NCBI RefSeq assembly: GCF_003339505.1
Contig: NZ_QPIW01000009.1
Span: forward strand, 173,125 to 237,124
Length of the DNA stretch: 64,000 nt
From: Runella aurantiaca
GTDB taxonomy: Bacteria > Bacteroidota > Bacteroidia > Cytophagales > Spirosomataceae
Direction: 5' to 3'
The notes under the pieces were generated by a model that was given only the letters and a program-made list of their open reading frames with translations, was not told the DNA's origin and ran no database searches. The position numbers were made by a program, and so were the translations under genes. Positions 9,106-17,529 of this stretch are shown one piece after another. Position 1 is the stretch's first letter; every line of letters begins with the position of its first letter.

Positions 9106-9136
9106 CAAATATAGATAGAAAACAATTTATTCCAAA
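9106..9136 (-). promoter_or_regulatory. consensus Bacteroidota promoter for the candidate small RNA
   Basis: On the minus strand a TTTG (9133-9136), 19 bases, and TATATTTG (9106-9113) match the -33/-7 consensus exactly. The predicted start is about six bases downstream, at the head of the conserved hairpin element. Confidence 0.65.
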
Positions 9137-9178
9137 AAAAATCCTGTGTTTTTTTGTGGGTAGGAAACTCCTTCACCC

Positions 9179-9841
9179 CTAAAAATGCAAGGCTTTTCGT
9201 AAGTCCTCGATTGTCAGATTGTTTAGATTGGCTAAAACTACGTCGGCTTCGGTTAAAATATCGGGTTGACCTATGCCAACGGTTTTCATGCCAGCTCTTC
9301 GGCCTGCTTCGATACCTGCTACAGCGTCTTCAAATACGACGCATTCGTTGGGAGATGCGCCTAATTCTTCCGCTCCTTTCAAAAAAACTTCAGGGTCGGG
9401 TTTGCCTTTGGATATTTTGGTGCCGTCAATAATGGCGTCAAAAGCGTTGAGAATGCCGATACGTTCCAGAATCGGTTTGGCGTTTTTGCTCACCGAGCCC
9501 AATCCGATTTTTATTCCTGCTAAACGTGTTTTTTCTAGAAATGCGTTAATACCTGGCAAAATATCATCGGGAGTCATCTTATTGATTAACTCCACATACC
9601 AGTCGTTTTTGAGTGTGGCCAAAGTCTCTTTTTCAGCGGGAGTGAGCGTCACATTTCCGTGGGAGAGAATTCGGTCCAGCGACTCGGTGCGGCTAACTCC
9701 TTTGAGGCTTTCGTTAAATTCTTCTGAGATGTCGAACCCCAATTTTTCATTGGCCAACCGTCGCCATGCTTGGTAGTGAAAGTGGGCGGTATCTACAATG
9801 ACCCCATCGAGGTCAAACAAAAATGCTTTTGGCTGGGCCAT
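9179..9841 (-). CDS. pgmB: beta-phosphoglucomutase-like HAD hydrolase
   Basis: A 220-residue HAD subclass I protein. Motif I is FLFDLDGVIVDTAHFHYQAW with nucleophile Asp10 and acid/base Asp12; the His-Tyr-Gln-Ala-Trp stretch right after is characteristic of beta-phosphoglucomutase. The cap domain (about 18-90) contains KGVSRTESLD, the substrate loop; motif II is GLGSVSKNA, motif III the Lys in KGKPDPEVF, and motif IV VFEDAVAGIEAG. It would interconvert beta-glucose 1-phosphate and glucose 6-phosphate in maltose/trehalose breakdown. No maltose genes are next to it here, so a different sugar phosphate remains possible. Confidence 0.85.
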   Translation of the reverse strand: MAQPKAFLFDLDGVIVDTAHFHYQAWRRLANEKLGFDISEEFNESLKGVSRTESLDRILSHGNVTLTPAEKETLATLKNDWYVELINKMTPDDILPGINAFLEKTRLAGIKIGLGSVSKNAKPILERIGILNAFDAIIDGTKISKGKPDPEVFLKGAEELGASPNECVVFEDAVAGIEAGRRAGMKTVGIGQPDILTEADVVLANLNNLTIEDLRKALHF

Positions 9842-9931
9842 GTCTGAGTATCATAGGTTTGGTGATACGCAAAAATACGCCGAAAGGCCCTACTTCTCCG
9901 CATCTAGTAAGTAGTAAATTTAAGAGACTGA

Positions 9932-10810
9932 CTATTTGGTCGGAAATCCACTTTTTTTGAGGGTCTCAAATAGCTGTTTTACCTCGGCAATTCTTTGGTC
10001 ACCATTAAGGGCAAAATACCAGAATGTTTCCAATTCTCCGCGGTGCATGGACTGGTTCATGTCGCCGCTTTGGGACTTGTGCGAAGCCTTCACCCAGTCT
10101 GCAACAATCATGTAACTATGTTTATTATCTTCCCCAAATCCAAACGAACGGTCGAACTCAAACACAGGCGCGGCGGAGCTAATGGTCGATTCGGGGTAGC
10201 CATCCAGCGAAGAAAATGTAAAAGTATATCCCTTATTGGCCGACTGTCCGCCCAAAACTATGGGTGGTTTGGGGCCTTTGTAGCGTTGAACTGCCCGTAA
10301 AGCGCTCAGTGAGGCAGCTTTATGGTGGGCGTGCTGCCCTTCATGCGGAACCATACAAAAGATATAATCGTACTGTCCTTTGGCCAAAATACCGTCCAAT
10401 CGGCGCTCTATGTAGCTGATGTCCCAGTTTTTACCTTGAAGATATGGTTTTTCGTTGCGGTTGTAATAATCGTCGATTTGGTCAAAAAAGTAGTAATTGC
10501 CGATGCCAAGTATTTCGCCCGCAGCCATCATTTCTTTTTTACGTATAAGGGGTAAGTTCTTGCGACCCACGACCGAATCGAGCATGTTCATACCATAATA
10601 CATCGAAGCCAACATACCGTTAAAGCCACCCGAAGCATCTGTAATCAGGGCTAAGTCGGCACTCCCTTTGAGTTCACGCGTAATTTTAAAAACTGTAACG
10701 GGAAACATGGTTTCATCGTCGGGGTGAGCCGTAACAATCAGTACCTTGGGGCCTTGGGTAAAGCCACTAAATGCAGATAACAGCAGAAAGTATAAAAGTA
10801 AAGATTTCAT
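9932..10810 (-). CDS. secreted PIG-L family deacetylase (LmbE-like)
   Basis: A 292-residue protein from the ATG at 10810. It has a signal peptide (MKSLLLYFLLLSAFSGFTQG) and then the LmbE/PIG-L zinc motif VTAHPDDETMFP (His29, Asp31, Asp32) and the second zinc ligand in GQHAHHKAASL. This family removes acetyl groups from N-acetylglucosamine-type substrates; exported Bacteroidota members have unknown targets. The longer frame from 10909 adds 33 residues before the signal peptide and is not used. Transcribed alone. The 440 bases before the next gene hold no other reading frame. Confidence 0.85.
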   Translation of the reverse strand: MKSLLLYFLLLSAFSGFTQGPKVLIVTAHPDDETMFPVTVFKITRELKGSADLALITDASGGFNGMLASMYYGMNMLDSVVGRKNLPLIRKKEMMAAGEILGIGNYYFFDQIDDYYNRNEKPYLQGKNWDISYIERRLDGILAKGQYDYIFCMVPHEGQHAHHKAASLSALRAVQRYKGPKPPIVLGGQSANKGYTFTFSSLDGYPESTISSAAPVFEFDRSFGFGEDNKHSYMIVADWVKASHKSQSGDMNQSMHRGELETFWYFALNGDQRIAEVKQLFETLKKSGFPTK

Positions 10811-11249
10811 GGATTTATGAAAAAAATGAAAAATGGTTTTAGAGATGATTATGGGGTATGTGCTTAGGACCGTTTGATAACTATTTGTAAAATTTAATAT
10901 TAAAAACACGCTTTTTTAGGGTGTAATAGCTATATTTAGACTTCTCGAAAATTTTATATCCCATTGATTATTAAATATATATACCCATTTAATCGTAAAA
11001 AAATCTTGTATGGTATAAATTTTTATATCTCTCAACTAACACTATCCAAGACAGTCTTAATCTTCCCCAACTTCTACCAGACTTGTCCTTTTTGCCATCG
11101 ACGTTTTTCGGTAGTGATAGGGTTTGGTGTATTGTTTTGAAAGAGGGCGATGTCAAAAGTTAATACTGAATTTTAAAGGTAAGAAGAGTATCGAATTATT
11201 TATTCCTTTGGAAATAGTCATTTACCCTACACCAATTATATTTTAATAA
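10811..11249. other. AT-rich intergenic region without a gene
   Basis: This divergent spacer is AT-rich, with short A/T tracts and no frame with coding character on either strand. It must hold the promoters of the PIG-L gene and of the esterase-like gene, but I find no clean TANNTTTG pair. Confidence 0.5.
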
Positions 11250-13136
11250 ATGTTTATTGATCGACCCTCGCGTTATAAAATTAAAATACTGCTCTTTTTA
11301 CTGGCAGTCACGGTAAGTTCCTCGGTTTGGGCACAACTTTCAATTACCTTTCCGTTCGACGGGGCTGTTTTTCAAAGAAATACCTCTAACACCGCCACAA
11401 TTTCAATTGCAGGGAGTTATACTGGTGGAGTGGAGCGTATTGAAGCACGGTTGACTGCCGTCGCGGGTGGAACTGGAGTGGGTTGGACAAGCATTGATAC
11501 ATCCCCTGCAGCGGGTCTTTACAAGGGCACATTGAGCGGAGTGACGGGCGGGTGGTATACGTTGGAAGTACGTTCTGTTTTGTTTAATAATGTAGTTACC
11601 ACTGCCACGCTGTCGCGGGTGGGAGTGGGTGAGGTATTCGTTATTGCAGGCCAATCCAATGTGCAAGGGATTGAAAGTCATGGACATAAAGCTTCCGTAG
11701 ATGCTAATAATCGAATTAAATACGTAGATTGGCTATTGCCGTGTCCTGATGGTACCTGTCAAAATGTGGACCCGCCCTTCCCGCAGATTTCTACGTTGAA
11801 CAATACAGGTCAGGGAATTCGTATTTCACCCAACGGCATTACTTCTTGGGCGTGGGGGGAGTTGGGAGATGCTTTATTGAATCGTTTTAACGTGCCTGTT
11901 TTGTTTTTCAATGCCGCGGCAAGTGGCTCATCTATTGGCAATTGGAGCCGCAGTGCCGACGGCCTGCCATCCGCCCATCCACACATTGGAATCCAATATG
12001 CTGGCAATCCGAATTTTCCGTACCAATACTTACGGAAGGCGCTTAATTTTTACGCTTCGTTGTTTGGGGTCAGGGCCGTGCTTTGGCATCAGGGAGAATC
12101 AGATTTGGTTAAAAATAGAAACGCAGACCCCAATGATAATACATTGGCAACTGAATACCGAGATAGCCTAAATCACGTAATCAGTCGCTCGCGAAGCCAC
12201 TCCGATAAGCTGCTCTTGCCGTGGGTAATTTCTAGGGTGTCTTATTGGGAATATGGAAGTGCTCCTTTTACAGATTCTGAAGTAATTTCAGGCCAAAATT
12301 TGACCATTAACCCCACGGACAAAATTTTTGCGGGCCCCGAAACCGATTTTATTCAAATTCCTCGTCCTGACGGGGTTCATCTTGAAAATGTATCAGGAGG
12401 GATCCAAGGGATTTCTGAAATGGCTAACGGCTGGAATACCTATCTTGATAATAATTTCTTTGCCAATGCTACGCCTTATGCCGCAATGGCTCCGCCTTCG
12501 CTGACCTTAGGGTGTTCGGGGGGCACGTATTCTGTGACTGCTCCTGCGGGATACACGTATTTTTGGGTGAGTGGCAACAATGATATTTCCACTGCATACC
12601 AATTACCAAATACTCAAACTATAACCCCCGGGGCAGGTACTTATCGGGTGTATTTAAAAGATGGTTCTGATAACATCATATTATCCCAATCAGTGACAGT
12701 GCCTGGGGGAGTTTCCGCACCTCCTTCGTTGACGGTCAGTGCTTCTCCAGTCGTAGCTGGGCAATCGGTGACGTTATATGCGCAGGGATGCATGGGGTCG
12801 GTCAATTGGTCTACAGGTCAATCGGGCTACAGTATTTCGCAGGCGCCCACGCAAACAACTACGTACACCGCTACTTGTAGTATCGGGAGTTGTGCTTCGG
12901 TGGCGGCCAATGTTCAGGTCAGTGCTTGTCCAGCTACTGCCACTTTATCTTCCCCCTATGTTTCGGGGCAAACGCTCACCATAAAAGCCTCAAATACGTT
13001 GATTGGGGTTAACGCCGTTCGGGCGGGGGCCAATATTATGTACGATGCTAAAAACTCCGTAACCCTTCAACCGGGCTTTTTGTCTGAAAAGAACAGCACA
13101 TTCACAGCAGTTGCGGGAGCGGGTTGCAGCAATTAA
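11250..13136 (+). CDS. secreted sialate O-acetylesterase-like protein with Ig-like and anchoring domains
   Basis: A 628-residue exported protein. Residues 1-28 are a signal peptide ending in SVWAQ. An Ig-like part (30-125) is followed by a SGNH/SASA-type esterase domain (about 125-405): the nucleophile block is VIAGQSNVQG (about 131-140), the middle block FNAAASGSSIGNW, then VLWHQGESD, and the catalytic Asp/His in PDGVHL. The C-terminal 220 residues hold two Ig-like units with paired Cys and a terminal LQPGF-STFTA block that is common at the end of Bacteroidota secreted proteins. It probably removes acetyl groups from extracellular polysaccharide. It stands alone. Confidence 0.8.
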   Translation: MFIDRPSRYKIKILLFLLAVTVSSSVWAQLSITFPFDGAVFQRNTSNTATISIAGSYTGGVERIEARLTAVAGGTGVGWTSIDTSPAAGLYKGTLSGVTGGWYTLEVRSVLFNNVVTTATLSRVGVGEVFVIAGQSNVQGIESHGHKASVDANNRIKYVDWLLPCPDGTCQNVDPPFPQISTLNNTGQGIRISPNGITSWAWGELGDALLNRFNVPVLFFNAAASGSSIGNWSRSADGLPSAHPHIGIQYAGNPNFPYQYLRKALNFYASLFGVRAVLWHQGESDLVKNRNADPNDNTLATEYRDSLNHVISRSRSHSDKLLLPWVISRVSYWEYGSAPFTDSEVISGQNLTINPTDKIFAGPETDFIQIPRPDGVHLENVSGGIQGISEMANGWNTYLDNNFFANATPYAAMAPPSLTLGCSGGTYSVTAPAGYTYFWVSGNNDISTAYQLPNTQTITPGAGTYRVYLKDGSDNIILSQSVTVPGGVSAPPSLTVSASPVVAGQSVTLYAQGCMGSVNWSTGQSGYSISQAPTQTTTYTATCSIGSCASVAANVQVSACPATATLSSPYVSGQTLTIKASNTLIGVNAVRAGANIMYDAKNSVTLQPGFLSEKNSTFTAVAGAGCSN

Positions 13137-13158
13137 AGCCCCAGAAAAAGCACTTATT

Positions 13159-14016
13159 TTAAACTGAAATTACCGCCGACTCGCACACGTAGGTCGGGAT
13201 AATGCCCGTACTTCTAATCCGAATCTCGGCGTCTTCAGCGGGGATGTTGCCCGTGAGCACCAGCACTGTGTCCAACCCAAATTTATTGCCCCCCGAAATA
13301 TCAGTCCGGAGGGTGTCACCCACCATGACAATGTCTTTTTTGCCGATGGCGGGATTTTGCGCCACCACTCGTTCATAGGCAAACATGAACAATTGGGCGT
13401 CGGGTTTGCCAAAACGAATAAATTGTTTTCCAACAATGTTTTCGAGCATATCGGCCACGCCACCAATTGCGATGGCTACCTGGGTTTTTGAGGTCGGGTA
13501 GGTATTGTCGGTGTTGGCCACAATGACGGGAATCGTACGCCTCCGCAGTAGATTGACCGCCTTATTGAGGTCGTTATTCCAGTCAAAACCTTCGTCGTCG
13601 AGCAGCACGAGGGCATTAATATCAGCGGTGTTGTCTAAATCTACATCCGAGATAGAAAGCGTTCTTAAGTCGGCTGTTTCAATATAATGGGCCGAATCTT
13701 CGGTGCCCAAATACACGGCAGTTCCTTGTTTTACCTTCAATTGTAAATACTCACGCGCCAACATTCCTGAAGAGATGATGCTGTCGGCGGTGACATCGTG
13801 CAGTCCCAGCCGCCAATAAGATTCGGCCAATTGTTGCGGGCTCCGCGAGGCATCGTTGGTGAGTATATAAAACTGTTTTTGCTGCTGTCGTATATAGGAA
13901 AAAGTGTCAGCAATGTTGGGAATCAATCCATGAGCATTTTTCAACACTCCAAAAGCATCGAAGAAAAAGACCTGATAATTGTCGGCGATTTCTTTAAAAT
14001 TATCCAGATTTAACAT
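13159..14016 (-). CDS. HAD-IIA family hydrolase (NagD/phosphoglycolate phosphatase-like)
   Basis: A 285-residue HAD protein with the large class IIA cap. Motif I is VFFFDAFGVLKNAHG, where the second Asp is replaced by Phe; that form (D-x-[FW]-G-V-L) is normal in the HAD-IIA subgroup that includes TIGR01459. Motif II is FYILTNDASRSP, Lys of motif III sits in IRFGKPDAQLF and motif IV is VMVGDTLRTDISGG. It is a cytoplasmic phosphatase for a small sugar or glycolytic by-product phosphate; the substrate cannot be read from the sequence. It converges on the esterase gene with a gap of only 22 bases. Confidence 0.85.
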   Translation of the reverse strand: MLNLDNFKEIADNYQVFFFDAFGVLKNAHGLIPNIADTFSYIRQQQKQFYILTNDASRSPQQLAESYWRLGLHDVTADSIISSGMLAREYLQLKVKQGTAVYLGTEDSAHYIETADLRTLSISDVDLDNTADINALVLLDDEGFDWNNDLNKAVNLLRRRTIPVIVANTDNTYPTSKTQVAIAIGGVADMLENIVGKQFIRFGKPDAQLFMFAYERVVAQNPAIGKKDIVMVGDTLRTDISGGNKFGLDTVLVLTGNIPAEDAEIRIRSTGIIPTYVCESAVISV

Positions 14017-14119
14017 GCAGTGAAATGTTAGGTAAACGAGCGAAAGGTTTCAATCGTCGTTATTTTTAAGTTTGATTAGTGGGTATATTCGATTGTTAAT
14101 CAATGTATTAGTTTAGCGT

Positions 14120-15160
14120 TTATAATTTCAATCGTTCCAAAATAGGCTCTACCGAAAACGTATCAATCGACGGGAAATACGTACTGTAGGCTTCACTTTG
14201 GAGTTTGGTGGCGTAGGTACGATGGAAAAAATAGCGCCCGTATTTGATTACGTAGTTCAAAATGAAAAAACGATAAGCTTCTGGCAAGAAAAGAACTTCG
14301 CGCCGGGTGAGCGGAAAGACTTTGTGATATTCTTCCAAAAACCAGCCAAAACGCTCTTCAGCCAAGGGGTTAATCCAATACGAAAATACGGTACGGTCAC
14401 CAGCATCGGAACAAACGCGACTGAAAAAATAAAAGTCCATGACCCGATAACTAATGCGGAACCAGTCGTAATCCCAACGCGAGAACAGCTCTAAGTCGCT
14501 GTTGACCGAAAAATTGCCGATGTTCCAATCCAAAAACACAGGGATGGTTTCGATTGCCCCCGCCACAATCGTTTTACGGTTTTCCAGAAAACGATTGCAC
14601 TGAACCCGAAGGGCTTCGATGTTCATCCGGTGCTCGTAGCTGCCCGTTTCGGTATCCAGCAGATCGAGTAAATCCTGAATATCCGAACGCAGGGTTTTAG
14701 AAGATTTGGGCATCACGGTGCTCACGCGTGAGCAAGCCAAATGAAACCGCGCAATCTCTGAGCCGAGCTTTCTGATGTGGTACTCTTCCAACCGGCGGGG
14801 AAGCTTTTCAGCGACCCGGATGGGGTTGTAAAATACCACCCAAACGTCGATGTCTTCCTGCTGGTGACGGTATACGTACACTTGGTTGTTTTTGACCAGC
14901 GACTTCGCCAGCACCGTTTCAAACGGATACAACAGGTTGTTGGCCAGGGTATGAATCAGGCGATGGTCTTCTTTAAAGTGCTCAAACTTACCGAAATACG
15001 AGAGTTTGGCAATGACACGGTCGCCGCCTTCAAGAGTTACCCTGAATACGTGATTGGTAGAAACACGGGCACTTATGTCTTCAATGTGGTCGATGGGGCG
15101 ACTGGAATCAAAATCGGCCCACGCAAATCTGATGATGGAAGGATAATCTAAAAAACGCAT
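14120..15160 (-). CDS. APH-like phosphotransferase family protein
   Basis: A 346-residue protein with the layout of the aminoglycoside phosphotransferase/choline kinase fold. An N-lobe with RVIAKLSYFGKFEHF supplies a likely ATP-binding Lys; the C-lobe has PVFLDWNIGNFSV, a variant of the catalytic HGDLxxGN loop, and FSRWDYDWFRISYRVMDFYFF, which corresponds to the metal-binding IDFD segment. The catalytic His-Gly-Asp appears as Leu-Asp-Trp, so the Asp is kept. Such proteins phosphorylate small hydroxylated metabolites in the cytoplasm, and resistance is not implied. It lies downstream of mpl, separated by about 100 bases containing a hairpin. Confidence 0.7.
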   Translation of the reverse strand: MRFLDYPSIIRFAWADFDSSRPIDHIEDISARVSTNHVFRVTLEGGDRVIAKLSYFGKFEHFKEDHRLIHTLANNLLYPFETVLAKSLVKNNQVYVYRHQQEDIDVWVVFYNPIRVAEKLPRRLEEYHIRKLGSEIARFHLACSRVSTVMPKSSKTLRSDIQDLLDLLDTETGSYEHRMNIEALRVQCNRFLENRKTIVAGAIETIPVFLDWNIGNFSVNSDLELFSRWDYDWFRISYRVMDFYFFSRVCSDAGDRTVFSYWINPLAEERFGWFLEEYHKVFPLTRREVLFLPEAYRFFILNYVIKYGRYFFHRTYATKLQSEAYSTYFPSIDTFSVEPILERLKL

Positions 15161-15229
15161 TGTAAAAATTTTTACAAAGATAGCGTTAGTTTTGATGGAA
15201 TCCTTGCTAGGAGAAGGGGTAGGTGAGGA

Positions 15230-15255
15230 AGTTAAGGGGGAAGCCCCCCTTAACT
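15230..15255 (-). terminator. perfect 11-bp hairpin after mpl
   Basis: AGTTAAGGGGG and CCCCCTTAACT form an 11-bp stem around a four-base loop, seven bases beyond the mpl stop on the minus strand. There is no long T run, so it may be a pause, processing or mRNA-end-protecting hairpin rather than a classical terminator. Confidence 0.5.
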
Positions 15256-15261
15256 AAGGCT

Positions 15262-16626
15262 TTAATTCTTGATAATTTTACCCGCGAGTTCTTTCAGATT
15301 CAATCCGCCGAAGGTTCCCGAGCTCATCATCAACAGATTGGATTGTGCCCATTTTTGTTCAAGCAAAAACTGTTGCAATGCTTCATTCTCCGTAAAAACC
15401 TGTAAATCATCGCGCTGAAAAGCTGCTTTCACTTCCGATGGCTCAATGGCATCGAGGCGTTTGTGGGCCAGCGTATGAGGGTTATAATAGACCACGGCTA
15501 CGTCGGCACCATCGAGTCGGTGGGCGTATTGTCCGATGAAATTTTTATTTAAACTGCTGAACGTGTGCAGTTCGACGCAGGCTACTAAGGTTCGTTTTGG
15601 AAACTGTGCTTTGGCGGCTTTGGTGGTGGCTTCTACTTTGGAAGGAGCGTGGGCAAAATCTTTGAATGCGGCCGATTTGTCATTTTTAGCCAACGTTTCC
15701 ATGCGATTGGCCGCTCCCTTGAAATTCTGAATGGCTCGGTAAAATTGCGCTTGGGTCAGGCCAAGTTCTTCACACACCGCCAATGCGCCACTGATGTTTT
15801 TCATGTTATGCTCCCCAAAAACCAACAAAGGCACGTCGCCATAATCGTTGGTAGTGAGGAAGGTTTGCCCATTGTTGATTTTGTGGGGGTGAGCCTCGTA
15901 GGGAACGGGACGGACATCCAGCCGTTCGTTTTTGCCGATGACGTCGAGCATGTCATCGGTTTCGTCAAAAATCAAAACCCCTGATTTTGGCAGGGAATCG
16001 GCTAGTTTTTCAAACTGTTCTACGTACACTTCCCAGGTCGGGAAAACATTATAATGGTCCCATGCAATGCCGCTGATGAGGGCTATGTGTGGGTGATAAT
16101 GCAAAAACTTGGGGTTGGGATCGGTAGGAGAGGCGGGGTATTCGTCGCCTTCAATGACAATCACGGGGGCATTGTCGGTTAGCTTCACCATCGTGTCAAA
16201 TCCTTCCAGTTGGGCACCTACCAAATAATCAAAGACGCGGTTGTTGAACCGAAGCACGTGCAGAATCATCGACGTGATGGTTGTTTTTCCGTGGCTGCCC
16301 GCAATTACAACACGCTGTTTATGAAGACTTTGTTGGAGTATATATTCAGGATATGAATAGAGTGGCAGGCCCAATTCTGTGGCACGGGCCAGTTCAGGAT
16401 TGTCTTTACGGGCGTGCATTCCCACAATGACGGCATCAAGTCCCGCGTGGATTTTTTCGGGAAACCAGCCCATTTCGGCAGGAAGTAAATCCAAGGTTTG
16501 GAGTCGGGTGAGGGCGGGGTCGTATATTTCGTCGTCCGAGCCGGTCACTTGGTATCCTTTATGATGTAAAGCAATCGCTAAATTGTGCATCACGCTTCCG
16601 CCGATGGCAATAAAATGAACCTGCAT
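15262..16626 (-). CDS. mpl: UDP-N-acetylmuramate:tripeptide ligase Mpl (peptidoglycan recycling)
   Basis: A 454-residue Mur ligase family enzyme. The Rossmann start VHFIAIGGSVMHNLAIAL, the ATP loop VVIAGSHGKTTITSM (about 107-121), the catalytic Glu/His region VIEGDEYPASPTDPNPKFLHYHP and the C-terminal CVELHTFSSLN all fit. The family-specific GSHGKTTI and FDYLVGAQLEGF separate Mpl from MurC. Mpl joins recovered L-Ala-gamma-D-Glu-meso-DAP tripeptide to UDP-MurNAc, so recycled wall peptide re-enters peptidoglycan synthesis in the cytoplasm. It is divergent from tsaB. Confidence 0.93.
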   Translation of the reverse strand: MQVHFIAIGGSVMHNLAIALHHKGYQVTGSDDEIYDPALTRLQTLDLLPAEMGWFPEKIHAGLDAVIVGMHARKDNPELARATELGLPLYSYPEYILQQSLHKQRVVIAGSHGKTTITSMILHVLRFNNRVFDYLVGAQLEGFDTMVKLTDNAPVIVIEGDEYPASPTDPNPKFLHYHPHIALISGIAWDHYNVFPTWEVYVEQFEKLADSLPKSGVLIFDETDDMLDVIGKNERLDVRPVPYEAHPHKINNGQTFLTTNDYGDVPLLVFGEHNMKNISGALAVCEELGLTQAQFYRAIQNFKGAANRMETLAKNDKSAAFKDFAHAPSKVEATTKAAKAQFPKRTLVACVELHTFSSLNKNFIGQYAHRLDGADVAVVYYNPHTLAHKRLDAIEPSEVKAAFQRDDLQVFTENEALQQFLLEQKWAQSNLLMMSSGTFGGLNLKELAGKIIKN

Positions 16627-16768
16627 TTCTCTATGAATAGGGGTTTGAAAAACTTACCATGTTTCTGTTGATGAACTTGGAAAGTTTGAGTAAATGAGTT
16701 GTATTTGCAAACAAATTAACAGCCAATCATTCAAACTATCAAACTTTTCACACAATACCAACAAAAAC

Positions 16769-17464
16769 GTGCCACTTTTATTAAGTATTGATACTTCCAC
16801 ACGCGGCTGCTCGGTTGCGTTACACCAAAACGGTCAGTTGTTGACGAGCTATGACCTCTTGGCCGAAAAATCCTCGTCGGGGATGCTGACTACGCTTATT
16901 CAAAATGCCGTCGAACATGCGGGCTTTGGGCTGCCCGACGTCGATGCCATTGCCGTAGCCAAAGGGCCAGGCTCTTACACTGGATTAAGGATTGCCGTTT
17001 CTACGGCCAAAGGACTGTGTTTTGCGCTGGATAAACCTCTTTTGGCCGTCAATACCCTCGAAGCGCTGACGCTTCAGGTCAGCGGTTTTTTTGACGAAGA
17101 TACCCTTTTTTGCCCCATGCTCGATGCCCGTCGCATGGAAGTATACTGCGCGGTTTTTGACTATACCTTGAATTATATCGAGCCTACGCAGGCCAAAATT
17201 ATGGATGGAGAGTCGTTTGCGGAGTTATTACGTCGTCAAAAAATCGTGTTTTTTGGTGATGGTGCCGCCAAATGTCAACCCGTTATGGAAGCATACGGCA
17301 ATGCTTTTTTTCTCCCCGTAGAGGTGCATCCTTCGGCCAAAACGGTAGGGCAATTGGCGGTTGGATTGTTTGAGAAACAACAATTTGAGGATGTCGAAGC
17401 GTTTGAGCCGTATTATCTGAAAGAATTTATGACCACCGTTCCTAAAAAAACGCGTTTGGTTTGA
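16769..17464 (+). CDS. tsaB: TsaB, tRNA threonylcarbamoyladenosine complex subunit
   Basis: A 231-residue ASKHA-fold protein if started at the GTG at 16769 (VPLLLSIDTSTRGCSVAL); an ATG at 16694 would add 25 polar residues that family members lack. Seen motifs are the phosphate-1-like LSIDTSTRGCSVAL and the TsaB signature VAKGPGSYTGLRIAVSTAKGLCFAL, then the LDARRMEVYCAVF block. TsaB forms a platform with TsaD and TsaE that makes the t6A modification at position 37 of ANN-decoding tRNAs. TsaB lacks the metal site of TsaD, as here. It starts about 140 bases from the divergent mpl. Confidence 0.93.
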   Translation: MPLLLSIDTSTRGCSVALHQNGQLLTSYDLLAEKSSSGMLTTLIQNAVEHAGFGLPDVDAIAVAKGPGSYTGLRIAVSTAKGLCFALDKPLLAVNTLEALTLQVSGFFDEDTLFCPMLDARRMEVYCAVFDYTLNYIEPTQAKIMDGESFAELLRRQKIVFFGDGAAKCQPVMEAYGNAFFLPVEVHPSAKTVGQLAVGLFEKQQFEDVEAFEPYYLKEFMTTVPKKTRLV

Positions 17465-17529
17465 CTTAAAAGTACTATCCAAAGTGATTTGCCGTTGTTA
17501 ACAAAGTTTCGATTGCATTCTAAAAACAG

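Noticed and set aside
14120..15160. Antibiotic resistance kinase
   Set aside because: The fold is APH-like but the catalytic loop is divergent and the context (mpl) is chromosomal housekeeping; resistance cannot be claimed.
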